Source of the DNA: Acanthacorydalis orientalis
Taxonomy: Eukaryota; Arthropoda; Insecta; Megaloptera; Corydalidae
Direction: 5' to 3'
Length of the DNA stretch: 64,000 nt
NCBI GenBank assembly: GCA_034766995.1
Contig: CM068315.1
Coordinates: 20,793,844 to 20,857,843, forward strand
Position 1 is the first letter of the stretch; every line of letters begins with the position of its first letter. The notes below the pieces were generated by a model that ran no database searches, was not told where the DNA came from, and saw only the letters and a program-made list of their open reading frames with translations. Shown here piece after piece: positions 1 through 11,045 of the stretch. Both the position numbers and the translations under genes were made by a program.

Positions 1-400
1 AAAGAAAAAATATATAATAGTACTTGAAAAAAGTAATAAACAAAAGAAACTTGTTATGAAGTTAAATAAATGTCATCATGTAAATATTACAAAATGTAAT
101 GTACGAGTATAAGAATATTTTCAAGCCATTTAGTTAATAAAGATATTATGTATCTATTTTGATGAAGTTGTATTAAACGTACAGTAGGCTAGACAAAACA
201 ATAATTTTAATTTGATAATACGGAAAGGATGAATAGATATATGGCTGTAGAAGTATATTGATTTTTTATTAGGAAATCATTGTAAAAGTTAATAATTTTG
301 TAATTAATTTATTGACATAGACATCTACGTTCACGAACACACACACAAACGCACATTTTTTTGTCTAAAAAAGAAGAACAAATTCAAAAATACTTGTTCT

Positions 401-403
401 TTC

Positions 404-489
<86 letters not shown>
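401..489. repeat. (CT)n-(TA)n compound microsatellite
   Basis: A CT run passes directly into a TA run, which ends at the left edge of a hairpin MITE. The same CT/TA pairing occurs on the MITE's other side. Confidence 0.97.
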
Positions 490-491
<2 letters not shown>

Positions 492-686
492 TGATTCAAT
501 TTAGGCTTCCACATGAGTTTTTAAAAAAATCGCAAAAATTAAAAACATTATTTTTTATTTAGTACTTTAATTCTGTTCAATACTAATATACAATTGAACT
601 AACATACTAAATAAAAAATAACATGATTTTTTTTAATTTTTGTGATTTTTTTAATACTTCCATGTGGAATCCTAAATGGAATCACC
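490..686. mobile_element. Hairpin MITE, copy 1
   Basis: This 197-bp element is a near-complete palindrome. It begins GGTGATTCAATTTAGG and ends with the complement of GGTGATTCCATTTAGG. TA dinucleotides flank both ends, as expected for a TA target duplication. It has no coding capacity. The arms stay complementary well past the ends, each containing an AT-rich tract around ATTTTTTATTTAGTA. A diverged second copy lies at 59,050-59,237. Both copies sit inside microsatellite DNA. A Tc1/mariner-type mobilising transposase is inferred from the TA target only. Confidence 0.85.
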
Positions 687-711
687 TATATATATATATA
701 TATCTATCTCC

Positions 712-762
<51 letters not shown>
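687..762. repeat. (TA)n-(CT)n-(TA)n microsatellite
   Basis: A TA run, then a CT run, then a second TA run follow the MITE. This mirrors the array on its left, so the MITE probably landed inside one pre-existing compound array. Confidence 0.95.
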
Positions 763-764
<2 letters not shown>

Positions 765-835
765 AATGTATTTAGTATTGTAGTTATTGTTTCTGAATAC
801 TACAAATAATACAATTTGTGTTAAAGAGACTCACA

Positions 836-1240
836 TATCAGTTTTATTGAACGTAAAGAGATGAAACGTTACACGAATGGACGACAAGCATACAAGCAGA
901 CAATGAAGTGTTCGTCCCACAACCCCATTTAGTTGACATTAATTCAATGAGTGTTCATCATCCGGCGTTATGGAGCATCAGCAGCGGCAGCGGCAGCGGC
1001 AACAACGTTTGTTGTGGGTGGGAAACTGTATTGTACAACGAGACTAAAATAGGATACGTAGCGGTCGCAGTAGCGTTAACAGATCAGCATGATTGACGTA
1101 CGGCCTGGCCTGTACGCATATGTGCTCTTTAACTACCGCCACCACCACCATCGAACACCAACGGTCGTTAGGTTTGCATAGAATTGTTCGATTTGAAAAT
1201 TGAATCGACGAATTATAATTATTGTTTAAGTTCATCATTA
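836..1240. other. GC-richer unique island
   Basis: Base composition is clearly more balanced than the flanks. The island holds a short CAG/CGGCAG-type run near 977-1002 and a CCACCACCACC run near 1137-1150. No transposon similarity is visible. Short overlapping reading frames (62-64 codons, both strands) look like by-products of fewer stop codons. It could be a regulatory element or part of an exon; I cannot assign it. Confidence 0.4.
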
Positions 1241-1283
1241 GAAATTTTAAGACGAAAAATATGTTTTCGTAACATTAGTCTAC

Positions 1284-1350
1284 ATGAAGGATCCCCAAAC
1301 TACGGCCCGCGGGTCAGATCCGGTTCACGATAGGTTTTTATGTGACCCAT
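1284..1350 (+). mobile_element. hAT-like 5' terminus fragment
   Basis: The sequence around CCCCAAACTACGGCCCGCGG, followed by a second GATCCGG-type word, has the CCCAAACT...GGCCCGCGGG form known from the ends of many hAT elements. No transposase or matching other end was found nearby. It is likely a terminal stub; the family call is from recall. Confidence 0.4.
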
Positions 1351-2155
1351 AAACACATTGGATATTATATTTACCTATTTATTAAAAATAGGCGTTTCGA
1401 ACTGACACCAAATATTGAAGAGGTAATTCAAGAACAATAAAGCAGGATTATTTTTCACATTAGTGTTTTCCAATACTCATATCATTCTTGAGGTATTCAT
1501 TTGATACCACCTTGATTCTTGATTCTATTTTCTGGCAAAACAACCATTTTTTATCCATATTTAATTATTGCTGGACATATTTAATATATTTGTATTTTTT
1601 TATTTTCATACGAATAAAAACTCTTCTATTTATTCATTTCTAAGTATGCTATGTATAATTATAGAAAAATAAAATAGATGTTGTATAACTATTTGAAAGA
1701 AACAACAACAATAATCAAGTCAACATTAATGGACGCAAAAGACTGTTGTCAGAGTTCTGTAGCAACCTCCCCCCCCCCTCCACGGCTAACAACATCATAA
1801 TTACCAACAAAAAGATGAGCAAATACCTCAAATACGTGAAAAAATATTAAGGGTTTATTTTTATGATTTTTTAACAGTTTATTTGAGTATAATCACATCA
1901 AAAGAGTACTAATATTTTTTATTATATTCTTTTCACGATCTACATTGTTCACTTTCATGTTAAAAGCTTCATTTAAATTCTTCTCTACTAAAATGTTAAA
2001 AAAATACTAAAAAGTTTTTAGATTTTTCCTTCTTAGAAGATATAGATTCTAATATCGAATTAGCTAAGAGACATGAGTTAATAAAATAACAAAAAGTTTT
2101 AGAAGTGCAATTAAATTCACTTTCCAAAATATTTTTTCTCTCGCATAACAAATTA
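1351..2155. other. AT-rich non-coding stretch
   Basis: I see no coding signal. A run of ten C residues (1,769-1,778) is the only odd feature. Confidence 0.5.
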
Positions 2156-2159
2156 TAAT

Positions 2160-2275
2160 AATGTTTCTGATCGAAAAACGTTTAATATTTGCTTATTGAT
2201 CATTTTCGATTGTTACTTATGTGTATGTCGAAGCGAAGATATGTTCAAAGCATTAAGGAATAAAAAAATCTATTT
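2160..2275. repeat. Dispersed palindromic MITE family, half copy a
   Basis: It carries the family's diagnostic order: a CTGATC box, a TTCAATA-like box, then TTGATCATTTTCGATTGTT and a GTCGAAGCGAAG box. It corresponds to one arm of the palindromic copies at 11,579-11,830 and 62,790-63,030. Confidence 0.65.
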
Positions 2276-3385
2276 TTTAAAATTGAACTTTCCTTACATA
2301 TATCTAATTCACAAGTATATTTTTTTAAAATGATCAAAAATCACATATTACATATTTTGGACATTTTTTTTGTGTTTTAAAGAATAAGAGAAGAAATAAT
2401 TTGTTAAGGGTAACAAATATTTTCATTTTTTTTATTGCAAAATATAAAAATAAAAGTATGAGTATTTTGTATTCATACTAACATATTTATAATTTACAAA
2501 TTCGATTAATAAATTGTAACTTAAATGTTTTAGATTAATTATTTACAATAAGTGTGCCAATTTGTTTTTTTTTATCGGAATATAAATTCATGTACGAAGT
2601 GTAAATCCTGGTCGTATTTTACTTGTTCTTCATCATTGAGTTTCGAGTTCAATTTTTGACGGAATTTGGTGCACAGATTTTTATCTACATTATCATAATC
2701 ATCATCAGACCTGATATTTAAATGGTCTTTAAAATATAAAAAGGATGAATTCGGACGAAAAATAGTATGCTTTTATTATAGGCTTCTTTACGCAACATCT
2801 ACTATAAATAATAGATAAATTTTACAATATAGTGAATCTTATAAAAATATCATGTTAAAATTTTATTAGCTGTTTTGTTTTTGTTAATCTATGAGGTATG
2901 TATTTTATACGAGGAGTCTTCATACCTCTGTTGAATGTTGCGCTTCTTATAAACATTGGGGGGGGGAGAACTGATATCAAAAGGAGAAATTTTCATTCAA
3001 TTTTATCTTTCGATCGAGATGAAGTAATGATAGTGATAAATGTTAGTTCTACAGAGATATTAAATATTAACTTTTTGCTTCCTGTTTTGTTTGCTTTTTG
3101 GTCAAAGTTGATTTTTAATTCTCGTAGTTCTTTTACTTCTACCTACAATTTACTTTTTTAAACAAATTCAAATTAATTAAATAGTGTAGTTTTAGATATA
3201 AACGTCGATAATATTGATTAGTTACATATTATATAAAACCTTATTAGTAATTTTTAATTTATTATCTAAAAGGATCGTCAAACTTTCCTAAATTCAAATA
3301 TTTTATATTAGAAACCTATTGCTACATAACATCGAAGAAATTACTTAGTCAAATTATTTAAAAGACATCTTTTAAATGTATAATT
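2276..3385. other. AT-rich non-coding stretch
   Basis: Nothing recognisable here. An open frame at 2,898-3,161 (87 codons) has AT-driven composition and no family resemblance. A run of nine G residues lies near 2,959. Confidence 0.45.
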
Positions 3386-3389
3386 TTTT

Positions 3390-4470
3390 AAAATCTCGTT
3401 TCCGAAGCTGATCTGACCAGATTTGATCTGGTATGATCGGACGAGATCAAAACAATTATCTTTCAAAGAATTATTATAGGAATAATTGTTCTTTATAACA
3501 ATTATTTATCAAGGAATTGTCTGTAACGTATGATTAATAACTTTATCTAACCTATATTGACATGATTTAAATTGAAAGACCGATTCAGCCTTTGACTTTA
3601 AAGGAGATGTAAATAATTAAAAATGAACCTATACTTTGTTCACTATCGAGTATTTGTGATTGTATAGATGATATTTAAAAGTTTTTTTTAAAAAAATGAA
3701 GTTCATTAATATTTATAATATTTTTTTAATTGTTTCAAAAATTAACCAGTATTTTTATAGTCCAGCCAGTGGGAAAACGTTTTAGAAAAAAAATACCTCC
3801 AATATCTCCTGGATCTGCCATTGTCTGACATGATCTAACCTCATTAAATTTGACTTAAATTGACCTGAATTAATTATACATAAATACAAAAAAATCTTCT
3901 ATTGAGAAGTATTTCTTTTTAATATTTATATTTTTGAATTTTTTTTATATAAAGAATCATCTTTCAAGAAATTGTCTTTCAAAGAATTTCCTTCAAAAAT
4001 TGTTATTTGAAGAATTGTCTTTTTAAGAATTGTCTTTAAATGCTTAGCTATAAATTAGATTTCATATAATCGATTTTTAAAAAAATGTCACAATATTTTC
4101 TAAAAAAATTTTCCGGTGAAAGACTTTACTAGAGTTGATTTCATTTGATTTGATCTAACCTGAATTCAAGAATGAATCTAGTAAATAAGTGCAGGAGAGG
4201 TATAATCGATTTAAGAAATATTCACATATATAAGTGTATACAAATGAATTAAGTAATTCATTTGTTTCCAAATATACCATTTTGTTAATTAAAAATCAAT
4301 TTCAAATTTTAAATGCATTAATAATTATATTTTGTGACACTATTATGAAAACAAAAACAAAAAAACTTTGTCAAATACTAAAAAAAAATTTTAGGTGGGT
4401 AATTATCGCCATTACTTTCCTGTATTCGATTTTGTTTGATTTTACTTGTTATGATTAGACCAGAGGCAAC
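3390..4470. repeat. Degenerate repeated tract (TTGATCTAACCTGA words)
   Basis: Related words recur through about 1 kb: TGATCTGACCAGATTTGATC near 3,410, CATGATCTAACC near 3,830, TTTGATCTAACCTGAATT near 4,150 and a TTTGATTTTACTTG-like form near 4,432. Between them the word AGAATTGTCTTTCAAAGAAT recurs in variants near 3,455, 3,980 and 4,025. It looks like an old tandem or internally repetitive element. No exact period is clear. Confidence 0.4.
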
Positions 4471-4485
4471 TTGACTTGAACTAAG

Positions 4486-5049
4486 TATTAAATTGCTAGG
4501 AAAATAAATGAGGTTTTTGTTTTCTGAATTCTAGCTTTAAATTTTTCAATTAAAGTTTCATTTCATCGTGTTCATGTCAATATCATTTTAAAGTGCATTT
4601 TTTCAGGCTGTATTTTAGTAAAATCGAAATTGGTATTTATTATTAATTTTATTTCAAATTGAGGTATTGAATTAAAGATGGAAAGAAGCAAATGAGAGAA
4701 AAGAAAAATTTCTCGTCAATTAAACGATACTTTTGAATGGGGTCTGTTAAGGAACGAACGGTGTACTGGTGGTTACAAAAATTTTGTGCTGGGGATGAGA
4801 CCTTTGAAGATAAAGAAGGTCGCTGGTGTTCTTCTTCAGTTCATAACGACCAACTAAAGGTGTTAGTTGAATCAGAACCACGCACTATAATTCGAGAGCT
4901 TGCAAAAAGTTAAGCGTTAGTTATCCAACAATTCTGTACTGTTTAAAATAGCTAGAAAAATCAAAAAAGAGAAAAATGAATATAAAATATTTCATTTAAA
5001 ATATGAATTTAAAGGTTATAAACCGTATTTATTTTTTTACTAACCTAAT
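4486..5049 (+). mobile_element. Cecropia-like mariner, deletion derivative (copy 1)
   Basis: This copy is about 560 bp and flanked by TA. Its left end is a decayed form of TTAGGTTGGTAGGAAAATAA, and its right end is TTTTTTTACTAACCTAA. The + strand keeps an N-terminal mariner helix-turn-helix region (4,740-4,970), with words close to KERTVYWWLQKFCAGDE, FEDKEGR and IIRELAKS. The reading frame then jumps straight to the 3' untranslated end, so the whole DDD catalytic half is missing. The same junction appears in the copies at 11.1, 28.6, 30.7, 43.0 and 63.4 kb. It is therefore a non-autonomous family rather than independent decay. Confidence 0.85.
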
Positions 5050-5103
5050 ACATAGAAATAAAATAGGCTTTTATTAAAAAAATGTACTTTAGAAAAATTA
5101 TTC

Positions 5104-5139
5104 TTCGAAAAACTATTATTTGAAGAATAGTTTTTCGAA
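5104..5139. repeat. Perfect 14-bp hairpin
   Basis: TTCGAAAAACTATT and its exact complement are separated by an 8-base loop. It lies 55 bp beyond the mariner end. Confidence 0.85.
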
Positions 5140-5149
5140 AAAGTGTCTA

Positions 5150-5690
5150 AAAAATTCTAAGATGTTTCATCTACATTTTAGTTAATCACAAGTCGTAGTT
5201 TGACAAAATGATACAAGTAAGAGTTAGAATGAAAAGAATGAAATGAGTATTCACACTAAATAAGTATTTTTTTAAATGTACAACTAGAAAGATAATGTCG
5301 TTTATCTTCTTTTCAAAGAATTAATTAATGGAAACCAAACAAAAATCCAACAAGCAAACAATTTGTCTGCTAGAAAATAGTGTTTACTTGGTTAAAATTG
5401 TTAGTATATGATGTTCAATAATATCTGATTTGAAGATCATTTTAAATCAATTGTAATGTTGCAGACATATTTAAAAAGTGTTGTTAGTTATTTGAAGTTT
5501 AAGAGCACGTCGATAATTAACGACATTAGCACTTGATAAAAAGTGTTACAATGTATATTAATTCTATAAAACAATGAATGTAACCATTTATTTTCACTGT
5601 AAAGAATAGATTAAATAAAATATTTTCTGAGAATTTTATTAAAAGAATACAACTTTAAATCAATAAAGCCGAACATTTCTGCAAATCGCA
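5150..5690. other. AT-rich non-coding stretch
   Basis: No coding or repeat signal that I can support. Confidence 0.4.
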
Positions 5691-5694
5691 AATA

Positions 5695-6060
5695 TGTAGC
5701 GTCTGAGAATCTATCAATGTACTCGTTTGCTGTCTATTTGTGGCTCGACGTCATTGGTCGTAGACCGAACGACGGCTCATTTATGTACCACATATTAAAA
5801 CTGCTGTCATTTTACAGACGAATAATTTGTGTAACCCAATACGCAACAGCATACATACATGTATTGTTATTGGCGCTATCCTGTGGGCGATTTTGATTCA
5901 TTTAATAATAATGTCCGCGGCTAGACTACAACTTATATGTTTTAATATTGCTTCGTACGTCCATCCATTTATTTATTTATTCAAATAATAGACGTTCTGT
6001 ACGATGTATATAAATGTAGTTGTACAAATATACAATTAGTTAATATCGATTTTGTCTTAC
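5695..6060. other. GC-richer unique island
   Basis: The island contains CGACGTCATTGGTCG, GACCGAACGACGG and TGTCCGCGGC, with no transposon similarity and no convincing frame. It resembles the islands near 19.4, 27.8, 37.0, 49.9 and 54.5 kb in texture. Candidate cis-regulatory DNA. Confidence 0.35.
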
Positions 6061-6554
6061 AAAACATTTCAGGGTAAGCGATGTATTCTATAAAAAAAAC
6101 ACACATAGTTTATATCAATTTATATAGTCACTTCATTTATTTAAATTACATTTGCAATCAGTGTTTTCGGGTTTATTGATTGATTTATAGATTCCTGTGA
6201 TTTAATGCTGATGTTTTACAATGATCGATTATTTTAAAGTAACTAGAAGAAGTGGTTTAAGAATATAAATCGATTGTAGGATTATATCACAGTAACCTAA
6301 TAAAATAAGCTGAAGAAGATAATTAAAAAAGTGTATTGTTTTAATACAGTAAATAGGAAAAATCAAATAGCGACGCAATTGTATAGCGCTTGTTATTGAA
6401 TATCTTAGTTATAGGAAATTAGAATTGTTACTAGTAAGTAGACATTATATGATGTAATAGATGTCAATAAAAAAAATTTGGTCTACTGCTACATTATTAT
6501 TCGCTAAATAAAATATTCAATTCATGAAGTATCCAAGTAAATTAGTTTTTTCAA
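6061..6554. other. AT-rich non-coding stretch
   Basis: Nothing recognisable before the element that starts at 6,558. Confidence 0.4.
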
Positions 6555-6557
6555 ACT

Positions 6558-7522
6558 AAAACTCGGTTCACACGTAACCAGTAGTTTAGTAGAGTTTAGT
6601 GGACTAATGGAGAAATTTAGTACTTGACCAGTCTGAACACTCACAATTTAGTCGAGTGAACTTCAATGTTCCAGTCATGAGTCGAGTTCAGTAAATAGAA
6701 GATTATTCTATGCGTCTAGTGTAGTGTAGGTATAGCAAACAACGTATTGTACAGTAGAATGAGTGAAAGAATGTACTCTTATGTACCTGATCAATGTACA
6801 TGTTAATGTTAAATAGAAATTTTAAATACAATAATGTTGAATTCAATAGAAAACCGAATTGGCTTTAACCGAAATATCTTATTATTATTTACTAAGAATC
6901 ATGTAAAAACATGTAATAAAAATTTATATTTTAATTTATTTATGTTATTCTGATCATAGTTTCCTAAGAACACAGAACATATTTCAATTATGAAGAAGTC
7001 TTCCACCAGAACAATACCTTAATATTTTATGTGCTTAATTATAAAATCATTAAGGAGAGAGAACCAAAAATGTATATAAGTCTCTGTTCTCCAATACAAA
7101 TAATTCATTTTTATTATTGCCAAGTTTGATGTGACAATAGTGATGCGTGAAGAAAATAAAATACCAAAAAAAAGTTAAGTGTTGAAATATATTATTTTAT
7201 ACTCACACCACCGTGAGTCCACCATCCTAACAAAGTTTTATACCTCCAAAAGTCTTATACTTCGTTTTTTTGTATATCTTTAAAACAAAGTATTGACAGA
7301 GTTAACAGTCAACAGTCAGTATTGCAAGAGAAAACACAATCATGACTCGATACCAGACTCCAGATTACGGCTTAACTAAATTAATGACTGCGTATGAATG
7401 GTTGTTTGACTCATCTTAATTTAAGAAACTCTACTAAATCACTTGCCTCGTGTGAACAATAGGTTCACTTGACTAATTTACTATATTGTACTAAAATATT
7501 GGCTACGTGTGAACCGGGCTTT
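6558..7522. mobile_element. 965-bp non-autonomous DNA element with ACT target duplication
   Basis: The ends are inverted: AAAACTCGGTTCACACGTAA on the left and the complement of AAAGCCCGGTTCACACGTAG on the right, a match of about 23 bp with three differences. ACT flanks both sides directly (6,555-6,557 and 7,523-7,525). Subterminal copies of TTTAGTAGAGTTTAGT and TTTAGTCGAGT-like words follow on both arms, as expected for transposase-binding sites. No coding frame is seen. A 3-bp duplication and a GGTTCACACG terminus fit a PIF/Harbinger-type element, but that superfamily call is an inference. Confidence 0.8.
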
Positions 7523-7806
7523 ACTCTGTCATTGATAATTTTATTTATTTAGTATTCAATATATGTATATATGTTTTAATTAATTATATGAATACTAAGA
7601 AATTACATTATCATTTTTTGACATAAAATATCTAAGATCTATTCACTTTTCATATTTCCACAATTAAAACAATTGAATGCGCTATTGGCATGAAGCACAT
7701 TTTGATATTTAAAGAGTTTTTCCAATGTTTACAAATTCACATCAATTAAAACTCATATTAATACATATGCAAGCAGTTAGTCATTGACGACATTATTGTA
7801 GCTTAA

Positions 7807-8640
7807 CCCTTTGAAGCCGGGCGTCGATCTAGCAATCCAATGATTTTTTCCAAAGAAACTCTGATCTCAGTGTGCTATCTTTTGGATGATATATTTCAAG
7901 GTCACCAATATATTTCTAATGAGACTAAATTTATAACTTTTCCTTCCATTAAAAAAATTACGCTCATCCAAAAATCAGTATAATCGTGGTTTTTTGATTT
8001 GAAACCCTATAAAAATTGCGAACTTCAGAATTTGATTGAATAATATTTTTTTTCGAAAATTTATCATTAGAACAAAGCGTGTATAAAATTTTGAGACTCT
8101 GCATTCTTCACGTGCATAATAAAAAACCATTAAAATTCTGTGTGCAGCAATATTTTTTGATTCATTGGTAAGTTAGTTTTTTCATGTGGAAAAAACGGCA
8201 AGGGAAACAGTCAAGTGGTACAAAAAACTTTTCTTCCATATTTTCGATCTTACAATCTACAAGGTATACATTATTTACTGCCGTATGACTCGAAAAGAAA
8301 TGAGTCTTGCTTACTATAAAATTATATTTGTTTCACATATTGTTTAAGAAGTTGCTCCAAATGCATCTTCGACCAGAAGTCCAAATCCACATCGATCGAT
8401 ACTTCATTTTCCGGAAAAAGCACCATCATGGTGAACAAATACAGTGTGTGGTTTATGAAGCAAATGGAAGAGAACGACGACCAGGTACAAGATAATACCA
8501 ATATGAAACCATTTTGTGCACATTTGATTGTTTCAATATTTTTACGCTCAACAGTAATATTATTTCTACAAATGTTCAATTGTAATCAATTTTCTGCTTC
8601 TAATTGTATGCTTTCCATCAAGATATTTATGTTTTCTTGA
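7807..8640 (+). mobile_element. piggyBac-like relic
   Basis: The left end is TTAA (7,803-7,806) followed by CCCTTTGAAGCCGGGCG. That is the TTAA-plus-CCC form known for piggyBac elements. A broken C-terminal transposase follows. No matching right end was found, so the extent is uncertain. Confidence 0.5.
8195..8510 (+). pseudogene. piggyBac-like transposase, C-terminal relic
   Basis: Three frames are needed. The first reads ETVKWYKKLFFHIFDLTIY, a segment typical of the region after the catalytic core in piggyBac transposases, where a WYKKLFFHLLD-like stretch is common. Then comes RMTRKEMSLAYYKI. The last piece contains QCVVYEANGRERRPGTR, matching the start of the C-terminal cysteine-rich domain (usual form RRCVVC...R..TRY) but with its cysteines mostly lost. 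The N-terminal and catalytic thirds are absent. The frames at 8,307-8,640 are fragments of it. Family assignment is by motif recall. Confidence 0.5.
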
Positions 8641-9333
8641 ATAATATTAACGATTTTCCACGATATACCAGATAGATGTGAAATTTCTAATGGCTAATCA
8701 GAAAAAACATATTTTTTCTTGTAACGGAAGATTTGCAATTTTTATTTTGTTTACGATAAAAGAATGTCCAATTAATCGAAAAATATTTGTAAGAAAATTT
8801 TAGTACTCTTTCCCCTTCCGGAATCTAAAGAGATAAGAAATACGAATCATACTTGTACCAAAACCTAAATATTTCCTGCAGATACATAATATTTTATTTT
8901 AAACTTAATCTGGTATAAAATGTAATAAATATCTGAATAGATTATACCTATTAAAAATTCATAAAATGTCAGTTTATTTCTTTATTTAATAAATTAATTA
9001 AAATAATTCTTTTAAATTTTTCATCCACTTTTTGATTTACTTTTAATAGAAATAATAATTAAATTTCCAAGAAAAAAAGAAGACTAGTAATTCAATAATT
9101 CACACTAGTAATCGAAATTTTTAATGTTGTTAATGTCGTCGAGCCTTGGGCGTAGATTTTATTCAGTTAGCTATAACTGAAGGTGTTCAATAATTGTGCA
9201 TAAGACGATCACGCTGTTTTCATTCACTTATTGACAATTCAAATTTTCAACAGAGAATAGAGATAAAAATGGTAATAAAATATCTTCAGATATCATAAAT
9301 TTTATGATTGATTGAAAAATTGTTTGACTGTTC
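8641..9333. other. AT-rich non-coding stretch
   Basis: No coding or repeat signal that I can support. The right part may belong to the hAT relic that follows. Confidence 0.4.
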
Positions 9334-9352
9334 TTATTTTAAATACATCAAG

Positions 9353-9454
9353 AGAAAGATCATTCTCAGTGTTAAAAAGAGTGAAAACCTGTCTTAGAAT
9401 TACAATATTAGAGGAAATGCTAAATAGTATTGCGCTTTTCTAAATAGAAAAAAA
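9353..9454 (+). pseudogene. hAT transposase C-terminal dimerisation fragment
   Basis: One frame reads ERSFSVLKRVKTCLR, then ITILEEMLNSIALF, a stop, and IEK. This is the conserved helix pair of the hAT C-terminal dimerisation domain (ERSFS.LKR.KT.LR...EERLN.LALLSI). One stop interrupts the final helix. No zinc finger or catalytic part is visible upstream. The match is strong because the whole motif order is kept. Confidence 0.7.
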
Positions 9455-9537
9455 TTTTTCTGGTAAGACCAAACACCAAGTTTAACATTGGTTCTCATTT
9501 AAAGATAACATCATTCTGAAAGCAAATACTTGCTATT

Positions 9538-9625
9538 GGTTATTTCATGATTTCCGGAACGGTAACAATAATAAATTACCCGTTTGAGAGTAATTTATTA
9601 TCTCGTGAAAAGCTCCAGAATAACC
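9538..9625. repeat. Double inverted repeat inside hAT tail
   Basis: The inner stem is ATAATAAATTAC with a perfect complement and a 10-base loop (9,568-9,601). The outer stem is GGTTATT against AATAACC, with a near match TTTCATGA against TCGTGAAA between them. Confidence 0.75.
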
Positions 9626-10005
9626 GGTCTTTAAAAAAAATCTATATAGACAACTAAATGTTAAATAATATTGATACTTAAAAAATAATTGATGAGTTTA
9701 CTTGACAAAAATCAAGAAAAAAGTTTATTCAATTCCTTCACTCCAAACGAAAGATATGGTTTCAGTTATAGTTTTACAGAGTTGGCAGTTTTTATTTCTT
9801 TATTTTGTTGGGAAATAATTTAGAATATTTTATTTAGATATAGAATATATTCTTATATAATAAAGTTATAGATATAAACAAAAATGTTATAAAAAATATT
9901 TTTTTACACAAAGCCGTTTTTATTTTGGTCGTCAGATAAATTTTGGGGGACCGGTAAATTTTACAGTCAGCGGCCTTCAGCTGAGTTTATCCGCCTCTTA
10001 GTGTA

Positions 10006-10845
10006 AGTTATGCTCTACATATCGTCGATAAAATGGCTTCTGGTAAATATTAATTACACTTAACTAAGTCTATTATATTAGAATGATTTTTTCATTGTAA
10101 TCATGTATCAATTTATAAATATGAATATTAATGTATAAGTTTTGAACAAATATCGTCAGAGTACAGTTAAAATATTTAAGTCGCTTTAAAAAATAAATTC
10201 ATATGAAGTATTATAAACTGTATGATTAATATATGATAAACTAAATAATAAACTGACAGATTACCTCAATGAATTCCTTACATTTCTCGAAATTATGATA
10301 TTTGCGTTTTATTTAATGAAATCCTTGTAGGTATTTCATTAGAAGTACCGACTAAACCTTTTTATTTTATTCCATTAAGTCATTTAGAGAAATATGACGT
10401 ATACCAAGTGACTATGTCCGCATTTATGACACCTTTTTTAACAGTTTATCATTCTAGTCATTTAGTTACTTTTACTTTTTAATACGTGGGGTTAAATATT
10501 TAATGATTTAATTTAGAATTGTAAGCATAAATCGAACATTATTGTGATTTTGTAACACACTCTATTATAACATTTCATATAATCTAATTTTTCCATAGGT
10601 CTGATTTCACTGAACTAATATTATGCAATAAAATAAACCATAAGAGAAAAATAATTTTAGGCATGAAATTATTTATTTTTTTTTATTCAATACTCTAAAA
10701 AATATTCACCGTTTGTACCAGCTGGGAAAAAATGATATTTTTAACTTTTTAAAGGCTGGTTGTGAGTTCATAGTTTCCTATTATTCGAAACATTTGTTTT
10801 AAATTACTTGAAGTATATATATGTTTGTTTTGGATGTACTACACA
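10006..10845. other. AT-rich non-coding stretch
   Basis: No coding signal seen. Confidence 0.4.
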
Positions 10846-10849
10846 AATC

Positions 10850-11009
10850 CTGTGTACAAAATAATAATTTTGGCCGTGTTATAGTTAAATATGTTAAATT
10901 TTTATTTGTTATTTTTAAATGATATTTTTATTAAATAGCTAAAATACTTTCGATAATTATTCATATGTTTTTTCTAAACTATTTTTCAATTGTAATGTAT
11001 GATCTTTTT

Positions 11010-11045
<36 letters not shown>

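Larger units (their letters stand above)
9334..10005 (+). mobile_element. hAT relic, 3' part
   Basis: It starts with a C-terminal hAT dimerisation segment and continues to a GC-richer tail (9,940-10,005, with GGGGGACCGG, CAGTCAGCGGCC and TTATCCGCCTC). That tail resembles the 3' ends of ZMYM1-type hAT elements. The left end is not visible. A double hairpin lies at 9,538-9,625. Confidence 0.5.

Noticed and set aside
908..1096. 62-codon frame with SGSGSG run
   Set aside because: It follows from a CAG/CGG-rich patch in a GC-richer island, with no homology and an overlapping antisense frame of similar length.
2953..2968. G run and the C run near 1,770 as telomere- or G4-like signals
   Set aside because: They are single homopolymer runs, not spaced G tracts.
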